A stretch of 64,000 bases of DNA from Vibrio campbellii CAIM 519 = NBRC 15631 = ATCC 25920 (lineage in GTDB: Bacteria > Pseudomonadota > Gammaproteobacteria > Enterobacterales > Vibrionaceae), in assembly GCF_002163755.1 (NCBI RefSeq), contig NZ_CP015863.1, positions 806,001 to 870,000 of the forward strand, given 5' to 3'. The position numbers were made by a program, and so were the translations under genes. Under the pieces are notes generated by a model. That model saw nothing but the letters and a program-made list of their open reading frames with translations, did not search any database and was not told the DNA's origin. Shown here in pieces: positions 61,044-64,000 of this stretch (positions are counted from its first letter, which is position 1; every line of letters starts with the position of its first letter).

Positions 61044-61475
61044 ATGAAGAAGTTATTATTTATTATCGCGACCATAGTGCTGGTGGGCTGTCAGCCTCTG
61101 CAGCAGATGCGTCAAAACGAAATTTTAGTGGCGGTGGGTTATGCAAGCGTGAGTGAGCAAACCGGTCGCACAATGGAAGAGAAGCGCGTTCGTGCGATGC
61201 GTGCATCTAAGATTGATGCGTACCGTGAACTTGCTGAGCAAGTGTATGGTATGCGAGTGAGTGGCCGTGCGGAACTTGCCGACCAGCGCTTAGGCATTGA
61301 AAGTACAACTGGTGCCGTTGACGGTGTGATTCGTGGCGCTGAGGTTGTGCGCAGTTACTTAGTCGAAGACAGCTATGTCACTGAGTTACGTTTGGATATC
61401 CGTAAGATGGATAAACTGCGTGACTACGGTGAAGTGCAACAGGTGCCTGAGAAGCGTCAGCAGACCTTGTTCTAA
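61044..61475 (+). CDS. flgP: Flagellar lipoprotein FlgP
   Basis: A 143-residue lipoprotein with lipobox Cys16 (IVLVGCQPLQQ) and a LPP20-type domain (VGYASVSEQTGRTMEEKRVRAMRASKIDAYRELAEQ begins it; only parts quoted elsewhere). It forms part of the outer H ring or basal disk around the polar motor in Vibrio and Campylobacter. Follows flgO by 9 bp; a terminator at 61504 ends the pair. Confidence 0.94.
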   Translation: MKKLLFIIATIVLVGCQPLQQMRQNEILVAVGYASVSEQTGRTMEEKRVRAMRASKIDAYRELAEQVYGMRVSGRAELADQRLGIESTTGAVDGVIRGAEVVRSYLVEDSYVTELRLDIRKMDKLRDYGEVQQVPEKRQQTLF

Positions 61476-61503
61476 TACAACTTCACAAACAGATAACCGA
61501 GTT

Positions 61504-61538
61504 GAGCGGCGGATTGGCAACAATCGGTCGCTTTTTTA
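61504..61538 (+). terminator. flgOP terminator
   Basis: Eleven-base arms (61506-61516 and 61521-61531) with one wobble and one mismatch around GCAA, then TTTTTT, 30 bp after the flgP stop. Confidence 0.82.
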
Positions 61539-61670
61539 TGTGCGTTAGTTTTACGTGTATCAGCTTTTGGATACTGTTTGGCTACGCTTAGAGTAATAGA
61601 AGCTCAGAGGAATAAAGCAGCTGGCTACAAGATAACGTCGATAGGGTAGTCGTGGGATTGATTCAAAGAG

Positions 61671-62096
61671 TTAGGCTTTGATATTAGTGCCTAGTGTTGA
61701 AATGGTATGAGTTTTGCCGCCGGCATTGTAGGTCATACCGACCTTACCGTGGGTACGCTGAAGCATGTTGTTAAGCTTATTGAAGCTGGATTGGGCACGA
61801 TTGAGCGATTCACCGTTCATTTGGTTTACTTGCTGACAATCGAGAATGATGGATTGGATCTGTGCGACAACCTGACTTAGGCTTTCGTCTTCGGTAAGTT
61901 GATTGACGTGCGGGTGAGAGGCGATTCGCTGGTCAGTGGTTCTCAATTGACCAATGAGTGTCATCTTTTCTTTGGCAAGTTTCTCGATCTCAGTAGATAC
62001 ACGTGCGCTGATCGCCTGTGTTTCTTGACGTAACACTCCAGAAAGTGCTTTTGCATTTTCTAGCTGGAAGTTAACAAGATCGACTAATGCTGCCAT
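61671..62096 (-). CDS. flgN: Flagellar export chaperone FlgN
   Basis: A 141-residue all-helical cytoplasmic protein that keeps the hook-filament junction proteins FlgK and FlgL ready for export. The sequence is helical and coiled-coil-like (LVNFQLENAKALSGVLRQE, KLAKEKMTLIGQLRTTDQ) with the FlgN layout and a flexible end. Identity is firm from the flgA-flgM-flgN order. It starts 26 bp after flgM. Confidence 0.92.
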   Translation of the reverse strand: MAALVDLVNFQLENAKALSGVLRQETQAISARVSTEIEKLAKEKMTLIGQLRTTDQRIASHPHVNQLTEDESLSQVVAQIQSIILDCQQVNQMNGESLNRAQSSFNKLNNMLQRTHGKVGMTYNAGGKTHTISTLGTNIKA

Positions 62097-62122
62097 GAAT
62101 ACTTACCTTGGGCCTAAGTCAG

Positions 62123-62437
62123 TTAGCTTTTGCCTTGCAATTCGTTTTCAAACTTGATCATGTTGTCCGCCAGCTTTTCTGGGTCAACTTTGTATGAACC
62201 GTTTGCAATTGCTTCTTTGATTGCCGCTACTTTCGCGCTGTCATAAGCCGGTGAAGCTGCCATGTCCTTTTGGAGTTTGCTGACTGCTTTGCCTTGTTGG
62301 CTTAGTGATACCGCGTCTTGTTGTGCTGGCGCTTTATTCGATTCTGTAGTGCTAGTAGCACTAGAATCAGTACGTGCAGGTGCGCGACTGGTTGTCGTCA
62401 TCATCTGACCTGAACGTATATTATCTATACCTGCCAT
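62123..62437 (-). CDS. flgM: Anti-sigma-28 factor FlgM
   Basis: A 104-residue protein that holds FliA (sigma-28) inactive until it is exported through the finished hook. The N-terminal half is disordered and rich in Ser, Thr and Ala; the C-terminal half has the FliA-binding helices (DSAKVAAIKEAIANGSYKVDPEKLADNMIKFE, residues about 65-96). A sigma-28 promoter lies upstream, closing the usual feedback loop. Confidence 0.96.
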   Translation of the reverse strand: MAGIDNIRSGQMMTTTSRAPARTDSSATSTTESNKAPAQQDAVSLSQQGKAVSKLQKDMAASPAYDSAKVAAIKEAIANGSYKVDPEKLADNMIKFENELQGKS

Positions 62438-62477
62438 ATTTCAACCTTAAACTCGTATCGTAATACTGGTATCCAGA

Positions 62478-62504
62478 CTATCGACCAAGGGCAAAATAAC
62501 TTTA
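62478..62504 (-). promoter_or_regulatory. Sigma-28 (FliA) promoter of flgMN
   Basis: On the minus strand TAAAGTTA (62497-62504), an 11-bp spacer, and GTCGATAG (62478-62485), against the consensus TAAAGTTT-N11-GCCGATAA: 13 of 16 bases match with exact spacing. It lies 41 bp before the flgM start. Confidence 0.92.
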
Positions 62505-62552
62505 GTGGTTTTTTGCATTTTTATTGATCGATTTGCCGCACACCAGCCAACC

Positions 62553-63299
62553 CTAGAAGGTGATGGTGATTTCCGCAATGCCTGTCACAATTCCTTCTAT
62601 TATACGTTGGGACTTATCATTTTTCACTCTTACTTGATCGCCGGCAGATCCGTCCTGTAGCGCCGTGCCTTGCGTGGTGATCGTCATACCACCTTTTACG
62701 GCTTGAATCGTCACCTTCTCATTACGGCAAACCACGCAGACATCATTGCGCTCAACCACATCGCCAAGGCGAACGTTACGTTTTAGCTTGGCGCCGATGA
62801 CTTGATCGTAGGTGGTAAAGCCATCTTTACGGAAACGCTGCAATTCGATCATTGAAGTTGTCACATCTGAAGCGCTGATGATCTCACCGCGACCGAGCTG
62901 ACGAGTCGAAACGATCATCGGTACAGACGCTGAGATCCTCACAGGCACATAAACTTTCCAGTCATCAGCAGGGCACTCAACCAACACGTTAATGTTGCTG
63001 CGCGTGCTACTGGTTGACGATGCGGATGTATCAAGGGGATATGGGCAATCTGTCGCTTTGATACGTGGATCAATATTTGCCGCATTGACCGACAAATTTC
63101 CTCCCGCTGGCTGTTCTACCGTGCTAAGAATGTGCTGCTCAGCGGCGGTTCGGATTTGCTCGATCTGACTTTCCGTTGCTGAATGAACAAAAAAGCTAAA
63201 CATACTGAGCAAAATGCCGATAGACTTAGCGTACTTTGTAAATAACGCTCTACATATTGTCATAGTAAATGGTGTCGATTTCATATTATGATACGCCAT
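62553..63299 (-). CDS. flgA: Flagellar P-ring assembly chaperone FlgA
   Basis: Periplasmic chaperone of P-ring subunit FlgI. The 248 residues hold a late hydrophobic segment (SIGILLSMFSFFVHSA, about 27-42) that is the signal core, so a later Met (6 or 13) may be the true start. The SAF domain at about 130-195 (RQLGRGEIISASDVTTSMIEL and DVVERNDVCVVCRNEKVTI) and the C-terminal FlgA domain with GMTITTQGTALQDGSAGDQVRVKN are clear. Divergent from cheV across 76 bp. Confidence 0.95.
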   Translation of the reverse strand: MAYHNMKSTPFTMTICRALFTKYAKSIGILLSMFSFFVHSATESQIEQIRTAAEQHILSTVEQPAGGNLSVNAANIDPRIKATDCPYPLDTSASSTSSTRSNINVLVECPADDWKVYVPVRISASVPMIVSTRQLGRGEIISASDVTTSMIELQRFRKDGFTTYDQVIGAKLKRNVRLGDVVERNDVCVVCRNEKVTIQAVKGGMTITTQGTALQDGSAGDQVRVKNDKSQRIIEGIVTGIAEITITF

Positions 63300-63375
63300 A
63301 CTGTTTCTCTGGTATTATGCCTGCCAGCCGTAGAGTATCATTTAAAAACAAAAAGTTTGAGATGGAGATGAGCAT

Positions 63376-64000
63376 ATGACGGGGATTCTTGATTCGGTGA
63401 ATCAGCGTACGCAACTCGTCGGCCAAAACCGATTGGAACTACTGACTTTTCGGTTGATGGGACGACAGCGCTACGGCATTAACGTATTCAAAGTAAAAGA
63501 AGTACTACAGTGCCCCAAGCTGACTTCGATGCCAAATCTGCATCCACTAGTGAAAGGTGTCGCTCATATCCGTGGCCATACTGTGTCAGTGATTGATTTA
63601 AGTCTGGCAATCGGTGGCCGTCCAACCACAGATATTGATAAATGTTTTGTTGTGATTGCTGAATTCAACCGTACTATCCAAGCGTTCTTGGTGTCTTCGG
63701 TTGAGCGCATTATTAACATGCATTGGGAGGCGATCTTGCCGCCGCCAGATGGTGCAGGTAAAGCGCACTACCTAACAGCGGTAACAAACATCGACAACGA
63801 GCTAGTAGAAATTCTGGACGTTGAGAAAATCTTGGCAGAGATTGCACCAGTAGACGAAACCATGGATTCAAGCATCGGCGAAGAGATCGCAGTTGCTGAA
63901 CAAGAGAAGCCAATCGTGCGCCGCGTATTGATCGCGGATGACTCGACGGTAGCGCGTAAACAGGTTGAGCGTGCAATTACTTCAATCGGTTTTGAAGTTG
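63376..64000 (+). CDS. cheV: Chemotaxis protein CheV (partial, runs off the window)
   Basis: The first 208 codons are present. A CheW-like coupling domain (about 20-165; LTFRLMGRQRYGINVFKVKEVL and GVAHIRGHTVSVIDL) is followed after an acidic linker by the start of a receiver domain (RRVLIADDSTVARKQVERAI) with the paired acidic residues near 194; the phosphorylated Asp lies beyond the window end. CheV couples receptors to CheA and can be phosphorylated for adaptation. Ribosome site GGAGATGAG precedes the ATG. Confidence 0.96.
   Translation, partial: MTGILDSVNQRTQLVGQNRLELLTFRLMGRQRYGINVFKVKEVLQCPKLTSMPNLHPLVKGVAHIRGHTVSVIDLSLAIGGRPTTDIDKCFVVIAEFNRTIQAFLVSSVERIINMHWEAILPPPDGAGKAHYLTAVTNIDNELVEILDVEKILAEIAPVDETMDSSIGEEIAVAEQEKPIVRRVLIADDSTVARKQVERAITSIGFEV

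Overview
The window is chromosomal DNA from a marine Vibrio of the Harveyi clade (V. harveyi, V. campbellii, V. parahaemolyticus, V. alginolyticus and relatives). The chitobiase at 45299 and the chitoporin at 52805 look close to the characterised V. harveyi/campbellii proteins. The 5'-nucleotidase at 38014 resembles V. parahaemolyticus NutA, and the right end begins the polar flagellar cluster (flgT, flgO, flgP, flgN, flgM, flgA, cheV) in the usual Vibrio order. These identifications come from remembered families and motifs; no search was run.

Layout. 1-2570: end of a trehalose PTS gene, treC, and a divergent YitT-type membrane protein. 2844-4168: glyA with a clear PurR operator. 4456-17026: a long minus-strand housekeeping block (lipA, lipB, ybeD, dacA, rlpA, rodA, mrdA, rlmH, rsfS, holA, lptE, leuS) for lipoate, cell elongation, ribosome maturation and LPS assembly. 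It matches the E. coli order except that nadD is missing between holA and rsfS. 17181-24768: ybeL, then lnt-corC-ybeY-ybeZ-miaB on the minus strand and ubiF on the plus strand. 24928-27410: an operon of 21 tRNA genes (11 Leu-UAG, 6 Gln-UUG, 4 Met-CAU) behind one strong stringent-type promoter; it is the expanded counterpart of the E. coli metT-leuW-gln cluster and contains an internal duplication. 27696-32019: ychF, pth, prs, ispE, lolB. 32154-37534: hemA, prfA, prmC, sirB2, sirB1, kdsA.

37535-45000 is more variable: a heptamer tandem array, ushA/nutA, ybaK, rluF, smrB, a 46-residue DUF3149 protein, tRNA-Pro with a decayed partial copy, an inverted repeat pair, a second heptamer array touching the stop codon of a small secreted protein, and a TraB/GumN protein. 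45299-53926 centres on chitin use and copper: chitobiase, a KdgM-like small porin, a DUF411 protein with the CopA copper ATPase under a CueR-type promoter, and the chitoporin ChiP. 54050-58854 holds a DUF2057 protein, a 267-bp MITE-like element, gltX, ompA and a protein with two AP2-like modules. 58945-64000 holds tRNA-Arg(CCU) and the flagellar genes with a clear sigma-28 promoter before flgM.

Most of the window is conserved core genome. I found no phage, CRISPR array, insertion sequence with a transposase, or defence or secretion system. The least explained parts are the non-coding elements (two 7-bp arrays, the MITE-like element and a short hairpin resembling its ends), the tRNA array with its link to CUA codon use, and the tandem AP2-like protein.
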